A DNA stretch of 64,000 nucleotides from Cardiobacteriaceae bacterium TAE3-ERU3. GTDB lineage: Bacteria; Pseudomonadota; Gammaproteobacteria; Cardiobacteriales; Cardiobacteriaceae. Made by a program: the position numbers and the translations under genes. The stretch covers positions 186,001 through 250,000 of the forward strand of contig JAHUUI010000002.1 in the NCBI GenBank assembly GCA_019218315.1, given 5' to 3'. Of this stretch, positions 42,050 to 52,441 are shown in pieces. The first letter of the stretch is position 1; the number at the start of each line of letters is the position of its first letter. A model generated the notes under the pieces. The model did no database searches. It saw only the letters and a list, made by a program, of their open reading frames with translations, and had not been told where the DNA came from.

Positions 42050-43990
42050 TCAGAGATCCAGTTCAGTACCGACATTAATGTGAAAACGGACTTTCTTACT
42101 ATTTGGCTCATTTAACCCATGAGCAATATCAATGGAGATCGGGCCAACCGGCGAGCTCCAGCGCACACCAACACCAGCGCCAACTTTGGTGTCAAATTTG
42201 TGGGTAAAGGCATCACCGGCGTCAACAAATACCGCAGCAGCCCAGTCCGGCTTAAAGTAATACTGGTACTCCAAGCCAACAGTCGCTTTATATTTACCAC
42301 CTATATTACTGCCACCACTATCACGCGGGCCGATTTGTTCGTAGCCATAGCCTCGTATCGACCTATCCCCACCAGCAAAATAACGCAGACTCGGCGGCAA
42401 CTGGCTAAAGTTGTCCGTCCACGTTGCGCCCAAGTCAGCACGTGCTGACACTGCATTTTTATCATTAAATGGATACAGCGCACGTAGCTGCAAATCCGCT
42501 TGTGCGAAAGAGACATCAGATAAAGCGCCTTTTACCGCTCCGCGCCCACCGATACCAATTTGGTAGCCTGACTTGGGGTTAATTCGGTTTGTATTCGAGC
42601 TGTAAATAACTCGAGCTTGAGGATAAGTCAGCAAAACCTTTGCGTGATCAGAACCAATCGTAAAATCTTCTATTGCACTAACCAAGGCATAACGGTGCGA
42701 CCAATTGTCCACAACAAAGTTATAACCGCCTTCGGCAAAAGCACGCGTCGTTTTATATTTATCTTCCTCACGGCTCGCACCAAGTCTAAAATAATAATAA
42801 TCAGTGGTCGGGTTTTCAGCCGGTATGCGGTAAATATTGTCGAAGCTGTACTTCCTTTGCGAGACGAAGGTTTTGCTGCTAAAAGTATGGCCACGACTGT
42901 TCACCCAGCGCCAATCAAAATCGAACTTACCGCGCACACCTTCATCAGTCGAATAGCCAATGCCAAACACATAGCGCTTGTTCTTATTCATGGTTAGCTT
43001 TGCTTCGACAGGCACCGTCTTTGTCGCTGTATCAGGTTTATTGCCAACCAAGACTTGCTGAAAGTAGCCACTACCTTGCAAATCTTGCTGCAAAACAGCA
43101 ACGTCTCTTGAAATATACGGTTCACCGGCTTTAAAACCAACAAAACGCTCTAACAAATCCTCATCTAACGGTACTTCGCTAAAATCCACATCACCAAAGC
43201 GATAACGCGGGCCACTGTCATACACCAATTCAATATCAGCTTTATTGGTTTCAGGGTTAACGTAAACGACACTACGCTCAAACTGGGATTCAAAATAACC
43301 GCGCGCTCCAGCCAGTGCCTCAAAGCGAGATTTATAGCGCTCATAGATTAGGTGGTTTAACTGATCACCCGATTTCAGTGGATTATCTTGCAACAGCTCA
43401 GCAAACTTGGCATCGCCCATGGCTTGACCTTCAAGCTTCACAGAAACCTTATCAATATGAACAGGATCATTAAGGCGAACATCATAAGAAACAATCAGGT
43501 TATTGCCCTCGAAATGTTTTTCAACTGAAACATCGACGTTGTAATACCCAAATGGTTGCTGGGATGTGGCAATTTCTTTTTGCCCATTTTCAATCAGGTA
43601 AGCAACGTAATTAGGGCGATCGACCTCTTTATCTTTGAGTTTTTCTAGCGTCAAAAACACCCGCGCATTATTGAGCTGTTCTTCGTTTTCAATACCACTT
43701 ATTTTTATATCAGAAACTGTTTTTCCGTCCAAGACATCATTTTCTTCTACTGTCTTATGACTACCAACATCTCCACCTGTATTACTCTGATCATCTTCCG
43801 CAAACTGAAGATTTTCCAAAGGATTACCTTTTTTTAGCTCAATTCGCTCAACATTTTGCGAGGACTGGCTTGCGGCTGCAGCTGTATCTGGCTGTGCGTC
43901 TTGCGAGGATAAATTTGGCAATTGCCCACCACATCCAACCACAAAAACAGGGAATAACGATAAATATAGAGCAGTATTGTGTTTCGTCAT
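42050..43990 (-). CDS. tamA: Omp85-family outer-membrane protein TamA with a lipoprotein-type signal
   Basis: 646 residues: N-terminal POTRA domains (from about 90 to 335) and a C-terminal 16-strand barrel with the Omp85 signature GGDRSIRGYGYEQIGP and a terminal strand ending in leucine. TamA pairs with TamB, the next gene. Unusually, the N-terminus is a short hydrophobic segment ending in lipobox VVGC (Cys20) followed by Gly, then about 65 polar residues rich in Ser, Gln and Asp before the first POTRA. E. coli TamA has a normal cleavable signal and no cysteine there. GGAA precedes the ATG. Confidence 0.92.
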   Translation of the reverse strand: MTKHNTALYLSLFPVFVVGCGGQLPNLSSQDAQPDTAAAASQSSQNVERIELKKGNPLENLQFAEDDQSNTGGDVGSHKTVEENDVLDGKTVSDIKISGIENEEQLNNARVFLTLEKLKDKEVDRPNYVAYLIENGQKEIATSQQPFGYYNVDVSVEKHFEGNNLIVSYDVRLNDPVHIDKVSVKLEGQAMGDAKFAELLQDNPLKSGDQLNHLIYERYKSRFEALAGARGYFESQFERSVVYVNPETNKADIELVYDSGPRYRFGDVDFSEVPLDEDLLERFVGFKAGEPYISRDVAVLQQDLQGSGYFQQVLVGNKPDTATKTVPVEAKLTMNKNKRYVFGIGYSTDEGVRGKFDFDWRWVNSRGHTFSSKTFVSQRKYSFDNIYRIPAENPTTDYYYFRLGASREEDKYKTTRAFAEGGYNFVVDNWSHRYALVSAIEDFTIGSDHAKVLLTYPQARVIYSSNTNRINPKSGYQIGIGGRGAVKGALSDVSFAQADLQLRALYPFNDKNAVSARADLGATWTDNFSQLPPSLRYFAGGDRSIRGYGYEQIGPRDSGGSNIGGKYKATVGLEYQYYFKPDWAAAVFVDAGDAFTHKFDTKVGAGVGVRWSSPVGPISIDIAHGLNEPNSKKVRFHINVGTELDL

Positions 43991-44041
43991 TTTGATTCCA
44001 AACCCCGATTTCGATAATTAAATATTGTCTTTGCTTTCACT

Positions 44042-45577
44042 CTATCCCCTCATCACCAATTGTCGGCGGCGTACACCCAGCATCCACAAAGCCATAAAAT
44101 AGCTTAAAATACCACAACCAATTAATAAAACTAAGTGGCCAATCTGCCACCAACGGCTGTGCTCCAACCACAAATGCCAATCATCCTGTAAGTACCACAG
44201 AACCATACCCATAGCAGCATTGCTCGCAAACACCTGGATGAAAAAACGCCATGAGCGTGGCATCAAATAAACGCCTCGGCTACGCAGCATAATTAGCAGC
44301 AGAGTTACATTCACTGCAGCGGAAATAGCACTCGCTGCGGCAAGCCCAACATGCGCCCAATATTGGCTCAAGATTAAGGCAAGAATGATATTAACGATCA
44401 TTGCCGTAATACCGGCCTTGACCGGTGAACGCGTATCTTGCCGCGCATAAAAAGCTGGCGCAAGAACTTTGACAACGATCCAAAAGAACGCACCAAATGC
44501 ATAGGCCCGCAAGCTCAATGTAGACATTTCCACATCATATAATTTGAACTCGCCACCATGAAATAGCGAGAGCAAAATCGTTGGCGCAAGCACGCATAGC
44601 CCCGTGGCTGCTGCACTACCAACAAGCACCCCCCAACGTAGTGACCAATCCAGCGTCGCGACATAACGCGCCTCATCTTCAACGCTGCGCATGGTACTCA
44701 AGCGAGGCAAAATTACCGTTCCCAGCGCCACACCAATCAATGCAATTGGTAGTTCTACCATTCGATCTGAATAATAAAGCCATGAAATACTGCCCGTCAC
44801 CAACATCGACGCGAGAAAAGTATTGATTAATACTGTTAGCTGCCCAACTGATGAACCAAATAAAGTCGGGATCATGAGTTTCAAAATACGCCGCACACCA
44901 CTGTGCTTCCAGCCCCATTTCGGGCGAACCAACAATCCCAGCTTCCATAAAAAAGGAAGTTGAATTAACAGCTGTGATAAGCCACCAAACAGCACCGCCC
45001 AAGCCAAGGCTAAAGGTGGAATTTCCCCATTACCGCCAGCATAAGGCCAAAGACAGGCAACGATTATCGCAACGTTAAGCAGGACGGGCGTAAATGCCGG
45101 TACTGCAAAGTGATGAAAAGTATTTAGTACGCCTCCAGCCATCGCCGTCAGTGAGATCAACATGATGTAAGGAAACATGATACGCAGCATATCGGTCGTC
45201 AGTGCAAACTGTAGCGGTTTATCGACCATACCGTAGGCCACCACAGAAACAATCACACCCGCAAAGGCAACACCAAGAACGGTAATCACCATCAGGATAC
45301 CGAGTAACGTACCCGATGTATGGCGCAGCAAATCCTTCAATTCATCAGGATGACGCGCTTTGGTTTCGGAAAATACCGGTACAAAAGCATTCGCAAAACC
45401 ACCCTCTGCAAAAAAGCGCCGCAATGTATTTGGGATACGCAACGCCGCAAAGAAAGGATCTGTTATACCGACATCAAAATAACGGGCCAATAAAATGTCA
45501 CGCAACAAACCAAGTACGCGCGACAGCATCGTCATAACCGCAATTGCAGCGGATGAACGCCAAAGTGATTTAGCCAC
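44042..45577 (-). CDS. murJ: Lipid II flippase MurJ
   Basis: A 511-residue MOP-superfamily membrane protein with about 14 helices that moves lipid II across the inner membrane. The N-terminus MAKSLWRSSAAIAVMTMLSRVLGLLRDILLARYFD carries the family arginines; FRRFFAEGGFANAFVPVFSE-type and PAFYARQDTRSPVKAG blocks follow (here RRFFAEGGFANAFVPVFSE begins at about 53). It lies between metF and tamA on the same strand and supplies substrate for PBP1B. Confidence 0.95.
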   Translation of the reverse strand: MAKSLWRSSAAIAVMTMLSRVLGLLRDILLARYFDVGITDPFFAALRIPNTLRRFFAEGGFANAFVPVFSETKARHPDELKDLLRHTSGTLLGILMVITVLGVAFAGVIVSVVAYGMVDKPLQFALTTDMLRIMFPYIMLISLTAMAGGVLNTFHHFAVPAFTPVLLNVAIIVACLWPYAGGNGEIPPLALAWAVLFGGLSQLLIQLPFLWKLGLLVRPKWGWKHSGVRRILKLMIPTLFGSSVGQLTVLINTFLASMLVTGSISWLYYSDRMVELPIALIGVALGTVILPRLSTMRSVEDEARYVATLDWSLRWGVLVGSAAATGLCVLAPTILLSLFHGGEFKLYDVEMSTLSLRAYAFGAFFWIVVKVLAPAFYARQDTRSPVKAGITAMIVNIILALILSQYWAHVGLAAASAISAAVNVTLLLIMLRSRGVYLMPRSWRFFIQVFASNAAMGMVLWYLQDDWHLWLEHSRWWQIGHLVLLIGCGILSYFMALWMLGVRRRQLVMRG

Positions 45578-45618
45578 AGGACATCTCCTGCCCTGAATGT
45601 TTTAAGAAAAGCAAAATA

Positions 45619-46467
45619 TTAGTGCCAGCCGAGGTTGTGAGCGATCGCAGTAACAGCGTCAGGTCTGTTCATGCTATAAAAATGCAGCGCAGGAACATCT
45701 TCATCTATCAACCGCGCACACAGTTCACTGACGACATCTGCCCCAAAGTCTCTCAATGCAGAAAGATCATTTTGATAAGCTTCTAGCCGCTTACGTATCC
45801 ACCGCGGTATCTGTGCACCACACATATCAGAGAATCGCGATAATTGTGTGTAATTAGTGATTGGCATAATACCTGGTACAATTGGAATATTAACGCCTAA
45901 GCGCTGCGCATCATCACGGAAGCGTAAAAACGCATCAACATTATAAAAATATTGTGTGACAGCCTCATTAGCACCCGCATTAACCTTTTCACGAAAATGA
46001 AGTAAATCTTGCTCAGGCGTTTTAGAACGTGGATGAATTTCAGGGTACGCCGCCACGTAAACATGAACAGACTGCCCCCAGCGCTCACGCACAAGTGCAA
46101 CCAGTTCACGGGCATTTAGCAAATCTCCAGCCTGATACATGCCGGAAGGCATATCACCACGAAGAGCCATAATTCGATCAACGCCCCAACTCTGGTATAA
46201 ATCGAGAATATCGACTACATCTTTTTTTTGGGCTGCGACACAAGTCAGATGTGGCATAACGGGCACATCACCTTCTTTTAAGATGCGCTCTACCGTTGCG
46301 AGTGTACGTTCACGAGTACTTCCACCTGCACCATAAGTTACCGAATAATACTCACAATTCAAGAACCTCAGTGCAGCACGAACTTCAGTAAGTTTTTGAG
46401 CACCCTCTTCTGTGGCTGGCGGGAAAAACTCACAACTAACGCGTACCGGCGGCCTAACATGACTCAT
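45619..46467 (-). CDS. metF: Methylenetetrahydrofolate reductase
   Basis: 282 residues from the ATG with GGAG seven bases upstream; an in-frame TTG directly before it is not needed. It is a FAD enzyme making 5-methyl-THF for methionine synthesis. CEFFPPAT holds the catalytic glutamate near the N-terminus, YGAGGST and RGDMPSG bind FAD, and VTQYFYNVDAF is the folate region. The length is close to the 296 of E. coli. Confidence 0.94.
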   Translation of the reverse strand: MSHVRPPVRVSCEFFPPATEEGAQKLTEVRAALRFLNCEYYSVTYGAGGSTRERTLATVERILKEGDVPVMPHLTCVAAQKKDVVDILDLYQSWGVDRIMALRGDMPSGMYQAGDLLNARELVALVRERWGQSVHVYVAAYPEIHPRSKTPEQDLLHFREKVNAGANEAVTQYFYNVDAFLRFRDDAQRLGVNIPIVPGIMPITNYTQLSRFSDMCGAQIPRWIRKRLEAYQNDLSALRDFGADVVSELCARLIDEDVPALHFYSMNRPDAVTAIAHNLGWH

Positions 46468-46498
46468 CAATTATCTCCACATCCAATGCGCACTAAAT

Positions 46499-46729
46499 TC
46501 AACGGCTAAATTCCGATGGCTCAATGTAGAGCACAGAAGCGCGGTTAATAATATATTTTTGATCATTTACATCATGGAATTCGTATGAATCATCTTTTAA
46601 TTCAGGCTTACTATCCGCGTAAAGGCGTTCACCACTGGTCAAACGTACCTCATAGAGAGAATGACTATTCAAAACACTACAACCAGCTAGCACCATCACA
46701 GCAAAAAACAACGTGATCCTTTTTTTCAT
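46499..46729 (-). CDS. Small lipoprotein of the YgdI/YgdR family
   Basis: 76 residues from the ATG at 46729. The signal peptide ends in lipobox LAGC (Cys17), followed by a DUF903-type SH3-like fold: SLYEVRLTSGERLYADSKPEL and YEFHDVNDQKYIINRASV are the conserved strands. These are abundant small outer-membrane lipoproteins of unknown function. It lies divergent from rhlB across 168 bases and upstream of metF. Confidence 0.85.
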   Translation of the reverse strand: MKKRITLFFAVMVLAGCSVLNSHSLYEVRLTSGERLYADSKPELKDDSYEFHDVNDQKYIINRASVLYIEPSEFSR

Positions 46730-46850
46730 TACGCACAGCACCTCTAAAAACTATATAGCCGATGCATTATAACATTTCCCGTGATTAGCAAGACGTTAGT
46801 TAACATTAAAATGCCCGCCACTCATACATGTAATTCCTTTTCAGTTGGTA

Positions 46851-46856
46851 TATAAT
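46851..46856 (+). promoter_or_regulatory. Candidate -10 box for rhlB
   Basis: A perfect TATAAT 41 bases before the rhlB ATG in an AT-rich gap. The region 17 bases upstream (ATGTAA) is a poor -35 match, so this is tentative. Confidence 0.3.
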
Positions 46857-46897
46857 TATAGTTTCATTACATTACACTAAGTTACCCAAACTACCCT

Positions 46898-48256
46898 ATG
46901 CCGGAAAATCATATAACCAAGGTGGCATTTAAAGACTTCGCGCTACACGATGCCATTCAAGAAGCTTTGCAAGATGCCAAGTTAACTCATGCCACCCCTA
47001 TTCAGGCCAAAACGTTACCATTAACATTGGAAGGCCATGACGTCATGGGGCTGGCCCAGACCGGCACCGGTAAAACGGCAGCATTTCTCATCGCCATGCT
47101 GCAATACCTGATGGTCAACCCTGTTCATCCTAAAGCAAAAGGACCTTGGGCAATAGTCTTGGCCCCGACTCGTGAGCTGGCAATTCAAATTAAAAAAGAT
47201 GCTGATTTACTCGGCCGCTACACAGGCTTAAAAAGTTTGGCAGTTTACGGTGGCACCAATATTGAGCATCAAAAAAACCTATTTAAAGCAGCCAATATAG
47301 ATATCGTTATCGGCACCCCAGGCCGTATCATTGATCTATACAAGCAAAAGGTTTTTCGCCTTAAAAACATAGAAGTCTGTGTACTCGACGAAGCAGATAG
47401 AATGTTTGATCTTGGCTTTATCGACGACATCCGCTACTTACTCAAGCAAATGCCTCCTGCACAAGAACGCTTAAACCTTCTGTTCAGTGCAACCATGGCA
47501 CAAAAAGTTCAAGAGCTGGCCTACGAATATTTCAACGCACCTGAAACGATCAGCATTGAAAGCGATCAGCCAACCGCTGATAACGTCACACAAGTGCTTT
47601 ACCACACAGCCAAGCATGAAAAAACACCATTGCTACTCGGAATTTTGGCACAGGAACAACCTAGCCGCAGTATTGTATTTCTTAACACCAAGCGTGACCT
47701 TGAGCGATTGAGTGTCGTCCTAGAAGCCAATGGCTACCCTAATGCAGCTTTATCCGGCGATATAGCACAGAAAAAACGCGAACAAGTCATCAAGGATTTT
47801 CAAAGTGGTAAAACAAATATTGTCGTAGCAACTGATGTTGCTGCACGTGGCTTACATATTCCCGACGTTAGCCATGTATTCAACTATGACTTACCACAAG
47901 CGGCTGAAGACTATGTTCACCGTATAGGCCGAACTGCTCGAGCCGGCGCCAGTGGTAAAGCTGTCAGCTTTGCTTGTGAAGAATATGTTTATTCATTGCC
48001 CGAAATTGAGCATTACATTGACAATAAAATCCCCGTCGAAAATATTAACGATGAATTACTTGCTGACGTAATTCCTCCTAGTGACGAGGCGCTCGCAGCA
48101 TTAAAGAGTGAGCAGCGCCAGCGTCGAGAACAAGCAGGAAATCGTGGCAACCGACGCAATGGTAACGGACGAAGCAATAATACTCGAACTGACAACCGCA
48201 AGCGTACACCTCGCCGCAACAATCGTCAAAACCAGGACAACCACGGTAATCGTTAA
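46898..48256 (+). CDS. rhlB: DEAD-box RNA helicase RhlB
   Basis: 452 residues. The Q motif PIQAKTLPL, Walker A AQTGTGKT (about 53-60), PTRELA, TPGR, DEAD, SAT and HRIGRTARAG are all present. The N-terminus (TKVAFKDFALHDAIQEAL) and overall match identify RhlB, the helicase that associates with RNase E in the degradosome. The last ~45 residues are very rich in Arg, Asn and Gly, a disordered RNA-binding tail. No neighbours are functionally linked. Confidence 0.9.
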   Translation: MPENHITKVAFKDFALHDAIQEALQDAKLTHATPIQAKTLPLTLEGHDVMGLAQTGTGKTAAFLIAMLQYLMVNPVHPKAKGPWAIVLAPTRELAIQIKKDADLLGRYTGLKSLAVYGGTNIEHQKNLFKAANIDIVIGTPGRIIDLYKQKVFRLKNIEVCVLDEADRMFDLGFIDDIRYLLKQMPPAQERLNLLFSATMAQKVQELAYEYFNAPETISIESDQPTADNVTQVLYHTAKHEKTPLLLGILAQEQPSRSIVFLNTKRDLERLSVVLEANGYPNAALSGDIAQKKREQVIKDFQSGKTNIVVATDVAARGLHIPDVSHVFNYDLPQAAEDYVHRIGRTARAGASGKAVSFACEEYVYSLPEIEHYIDNKIPVENINDELLADVIPPSDEALAALKSEQRQRREQAGNRGNRRNGNGRSNNTRTDNRKRTPRRNNRQNQDNHGNR

Positions 48257-48292
48257 AGTATTACCTTTATAGATTGAACGTAGTACCCTAGC

Positions 48293-48323
48293 AAAAAGCT
48301 GCTTCTAAACGAAGCAGCTTTTT
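48293..48323 (+). terminator. Bidirectional intrinsic terminator between rhlB and the ilv operon
   Basis: A 13-bp stem with a five-base loop (48293-48305 pairing with 48311-48323), AAAAAGCTGCTTC and its complement. A-run and T-run at opposite ends let it work on both strands: for rhlB 36 bases after its stop and for the minus-strand operon ending at 48450. Confidence 0.85.
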
Positions 48324-48449
48324 GTTATTCCCACCCTCCAATCACTCCGTACTCAACCGAAAGTAGAGATAGTTCCAACACAGCGCAGCCACGCGAAAGC
48401 CGCTTTTATGCGCGGCAAACTTACAGATCCGCTTACCAAGAACTGCTAA

Positions 48450-49012
48450 TTAATCTGTAAGTAACTGATCCCAACGCAGCAAACGCAATTCACGGTCTAT
48501 CTGGCGCAGCCTAAAATAGAGTTGCTCACGATAAAGCAGCAGTTCACGATCACTTTCAAATTGTCTGCTCTGCAGCGTTTCTTTAGCATTTTTCACCAAC
48601 TCCGCACGCTCTTGCTTCAATTCGCTTATTTCAAGAGCAGTCTCATAAATGCGCAGTCCATCTTGATATGCGACTTCTAACTCATTTTGATTAGAACAAA
48701 CAGCCATATTAAAATGCTCGCCAGTCCGCCCTACCTCATAAGCATTTTCAGCACGACAGTAGTGCTGCAAACCTTCCATCCAACCTTGCTTCCAAATTTC
48801 TTGGTTGGGTTCAATCGCATACTCTATACAAGCATCACGATGATCCGCTAAGCGCGAGATTGAATAACCACGTGATCCATCACGAAACCCAATGTCATAC
48901 CATCGGCCCAAGTGACAATCTTTTTCACTCAAGGTGGCACAGCCATAAAAAAATACACCGCACATAGGTACGGTGTATCGCATGATATTACGCAATGAGA
49001 TACGCAGTTTCA

Positions 49013-49013
<1 letters not shown>
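48450..49013 (-). CDS. DUF2799 family lipoprotein
   Basis: 187 residues. A hydrophobic N-terminus ends at GC (Cys25) in a weak lipobox FYGC. The DUF2799 pattern is clear: LSEKDCHLGRWYDIGFRDG, HRDACIEY, then GLQHYCRAENAYEVGRTGEHF with conserved cysteines, and a C-terminal coiled coil (about 110-180). The function is unknown. The ATG shares a base with the ilvC stop (TAATG), so it is read with the ilv genes although no metabolic link is evident. An internal ATG at 48983 is an alternative start. Confidence 0.8.
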
Positions 49014-50050
<1,037 letters not shown>

Positions 50051-50075
50051 TTAAATTCAATAAATAAGGTGTAAA

Positions 50076-50582
50076 TCAGAGCTCTAAGCACTTACCAGAG
50101 CCAGTCACGGCGACACCGGTCAGGCCTGTGCGGGCCAATTCACGGATATTTTCAGGTTCTATCATCGCAATAAACGCATCAAGCTTACGTGGCGACCCTG
50201 TTAACTCAACCACGAGGTTCGTTGGGCAAATATCAACTACTTTAGCGCGGAAAGTATCAGCCAGCTGCATGTAATTACCACGCGACTCAGCATCAGCAAT
50301 AATCTTGACCATCATCATCTCGCGGTCAATCAGCTCATGCTCTTCGATCTCAACCAGTTTGATCACATCAACCAGCTTATTAAGCTGTTTGTTGATTTGC
50401 TCAATTAACTGATCATCGCAGAAGGTAACTAACGTCAAGCGAGATACAGAAGGTGTTTGTGTCGGAGCAACGTTGAGGCTATCGATGTTAAAACCACGCG
50501 CAGAGAATAAACCAACAACGCGTGACAATGACCCAGCCTCATTAGCCATCAATACCGATACAACATGTCTGCGTGTCATCAT
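50076..50582 (-). CDS. ilvH: Acetolactate synthase small subunit
   Basis: A 168-residue regulatory subunit with an N-terminal ACT domain (VSVLMANEAGSLSRVVGLFSARGFNIDSL) that binds valine and a C-terminal ACT-like domain. The length matches IlvH/IlvN of the 160-residue class. The first ATG overlaps the ilvI stop by four bases; the second ATG directly after is equally possible. Confidence 0.95.
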   Translation of the reverse strand: MMTRRHVVSVLMANEAGSLSRVVGLFSARGFNIDSLNVAPTQTPSVSRLTLVTFCDDQLIEQINKQLNKLVDVIKLVEIEEHELIDREMMMVKIIADAESRGNYMQLADTFRAKVVDICPTNLVVELTGSPRKLDAFIAMIEPENIRELARTGLTGVAVTGSGKCLEL

Positions 50583-52333
50583 ACCAACACCATCCCTTCG
50601 CTAAATACCGATTTCATCTTATCGCGCCCGGCCAACAGCATATCTGCTTGGCCACCGCCAGACGGAATCATTGGATAAACGTTTTCACTTGGGTCAGTGA
50701 GAATATCGACAAACACCGTCTTGTCTTTCATTGCCACAACTTCACGCAGCTTACTCTCAAGCTCTTCTGGCTTTTCAATACGTACGCCACTGTGGCCATA
50801 AGCCTCAGCCAATTTAATAAAGTCTGGCAGCGAATCCATATAACTCATCGAATAACGCTTATCATAGAAAAACTCCTGCCACTGGCGCACCATACCGAGA
50901 TAGCCATTATTCAGGCAAATAATCTTGGTTGGGACGTTGTATTGACGAGCGGTCGTCATTTCTTGCAGCATCATCTGAATGCTACCTTCACCCGTAATAC
51001 AATAAACATCTTCATCCGGGCGGCCGAGTTTCGCACCAATTGCCGCCGGATAACCGAAGCCCATCGTGCCAAGGCCACCAGAGTTGATCCACCTACGCGG
51101 CTCGTGGAATCCAAAATATTGTGCCGCCCACATTTGATGCTGCCCCACATCTGAGGTCACGATCGCATTACCACCAGTGATCTCATAAAGTGTCTTAATA
51201 ACTCGCTGAGGTTTAATACGATCTCCCGACTCATCAAAGCCCAGGCTATCAACCTTGCGCCACTCTTCAATTTGCTTCCACCACGGCTCGATCCGTGTAC
51301 TGTCAAAGGTATCATCAGCTGTGAGACGGACCATTTCTTGCATGACCGACTTCACTGAACCAACTATTGGAATATCTACTTTGACGTTTTTAGCAATAGA
51401 AGAAGGATCAATATCTATATGAATAATTTTTGCTTTAGGGCAAAACTTTTCCAAATTTCCAGTAACACGATCATCAAAACGCGCGCCTACGGCAAACAGT
51501 ACATCACAATGGTGCATAGCCATATTGGCTTCAAAAGTACCATGCATGCCCAGCATACCGACAAATTGACGGTCATTAGCCGGATATGCGCCAAGCCCCA
51601 TCAAAGTATTGGTTACTGGCATATTCAACCGGCGTGCGAGCAGCGTCATTTCCTCGCTGGCATTGTCGATTACGACGCCACCACCTGAATACAGCATCGG
51701 TCGCTTTGCCTTTTTCAGCATTTTCAATGCTTTCTTGATTTGCCCGATGTGCCCTTCTACCGTTGGCTGGTAAGACGGAATATGAACTGGTGCATCGTCA
51801 TAATGGAATGGTGCTTCTTGCGCACTGACATCTTTAGGGATATCAATTAAAACAGGACCAGGACGACCACTACTTGCTATGTAAAATGCTTTTTTGATTG
51901 TATCCGCCAATTGATTGACGTCCTTAACCAAATAGCTGTGCTTAACGCACGGGCGAGTTATCCCTACAGCATCCACTTCCTGAAATGCATCGTTACCAAT
52001 CAAGGAAGATGGCACCTGCCCGGAGAATACAACCATAGGGATTGAATCGGCATGTGCCGTAGCAATGCCGGTTACCGCATTGGTCAAGCCCGGCCCCGAA
52101 GTGACCAGTGCTACGCCAACTTTTCCTGTTGCGCGTGCATAGCCATCAGCAGCGTGCAATGCACCCTGTTCATGGCGTGCAAGGACATGCACAATATCTT
52201 CTTGCTTATATAATGCGTCGTAAATATGTAGAACAGCTCCACCAGGATAACCGAAGACAAATTCAGTACCTTCTGCTTTAAGAGCCTCAATGATGATTTC
52301 TGCGCCGTTAAGCCGATGTTTTCTCGTCGCCAT
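50579..52333 (-). CDS. ilvI: Acetolactate synthase large subunit
   Basis: 584 residues from the ATG before TRKHRLNGAEI; 13 upstream in-frame residues begin at another ATG but look non-conserved. It is a ThDP- and FAD-binding enzyme. GYPGGAVLHIYDAL and the catalytic glutamate in ARHEQGALHAADGYARATG are near the N-terminus; GEGSIQMMLQEMTTARQYN is the ThDP motif. The 108 bases upstream to cmoM contain no obvious leader peptide with clustered Ile/Leu/Val codons, so classical attenuation is not evident. Confidence 0.95.
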   Translation of the reverse strand: MATRKHRLNGAEIIIEALKAEGTEFVFGYPGGAVLHIYDALYKQEDIVHVLARHEQGALHAADGYARATGKVGVALVTSGPGLTNAVTGIATAHADSIPMVVFSGQVPSSLIGNDAFQEVDAVGITRPCVKHSYLVKDVNQLADTIKKAFYIASSGRPGPVLIDIPKDVSAQEAPFHYDDAPVHIPSYQPTVEGHIGQIKKALKMLKKAKRPMLYSGGGVVIDNASEEMTLLARRLNMPVTNTLMGLGAYPANDRQFVGMLGMHGTFEANMAMHHCDVLFAVGARFDDRVTGNLEKFCPKAKIIHIDIDPSSIAKNVKVDIPIVGSVKSVMQEMVRLTADDTFDSTRIEPWWKQIEEWRKVDSLGFDESGDRIKPQRVIKTLYEITGGNAIVTSDVGQHQMWAAQYFGFHEPRRWINSGGLGTMGFGYPAAIGAKLGRPDEDVYCITGEGSIQMMLQEMTTARQYNVPTKIICLNNGYLGMVRQWQEFFYDKRYSMSYMDSLPDFIKLAEAYGHSGVRIEKPEELESKLREVVAMKDKTVFVDILTDPSENVYPMIPSGGGQADMLLAGRDKMKSVFSEGMVLV

Positions 52334-52441
52334 AATGTATTTTCTCTGCGGAGAATCGAAAGACATCAACATTACTGTCAGTTTGGAAAACGGTCAACCC
52401 TTAGACAGAAATAATTTTTTATTACAACAATTACAAAGGGC

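Noticed and set aside
52334-52441. Possible ilv leader peptide and attenuator upstream of ilvI
   Set aside because: No short frame with clustered Ile, Leu or Val codons and no terminator stem are visible in this gap.
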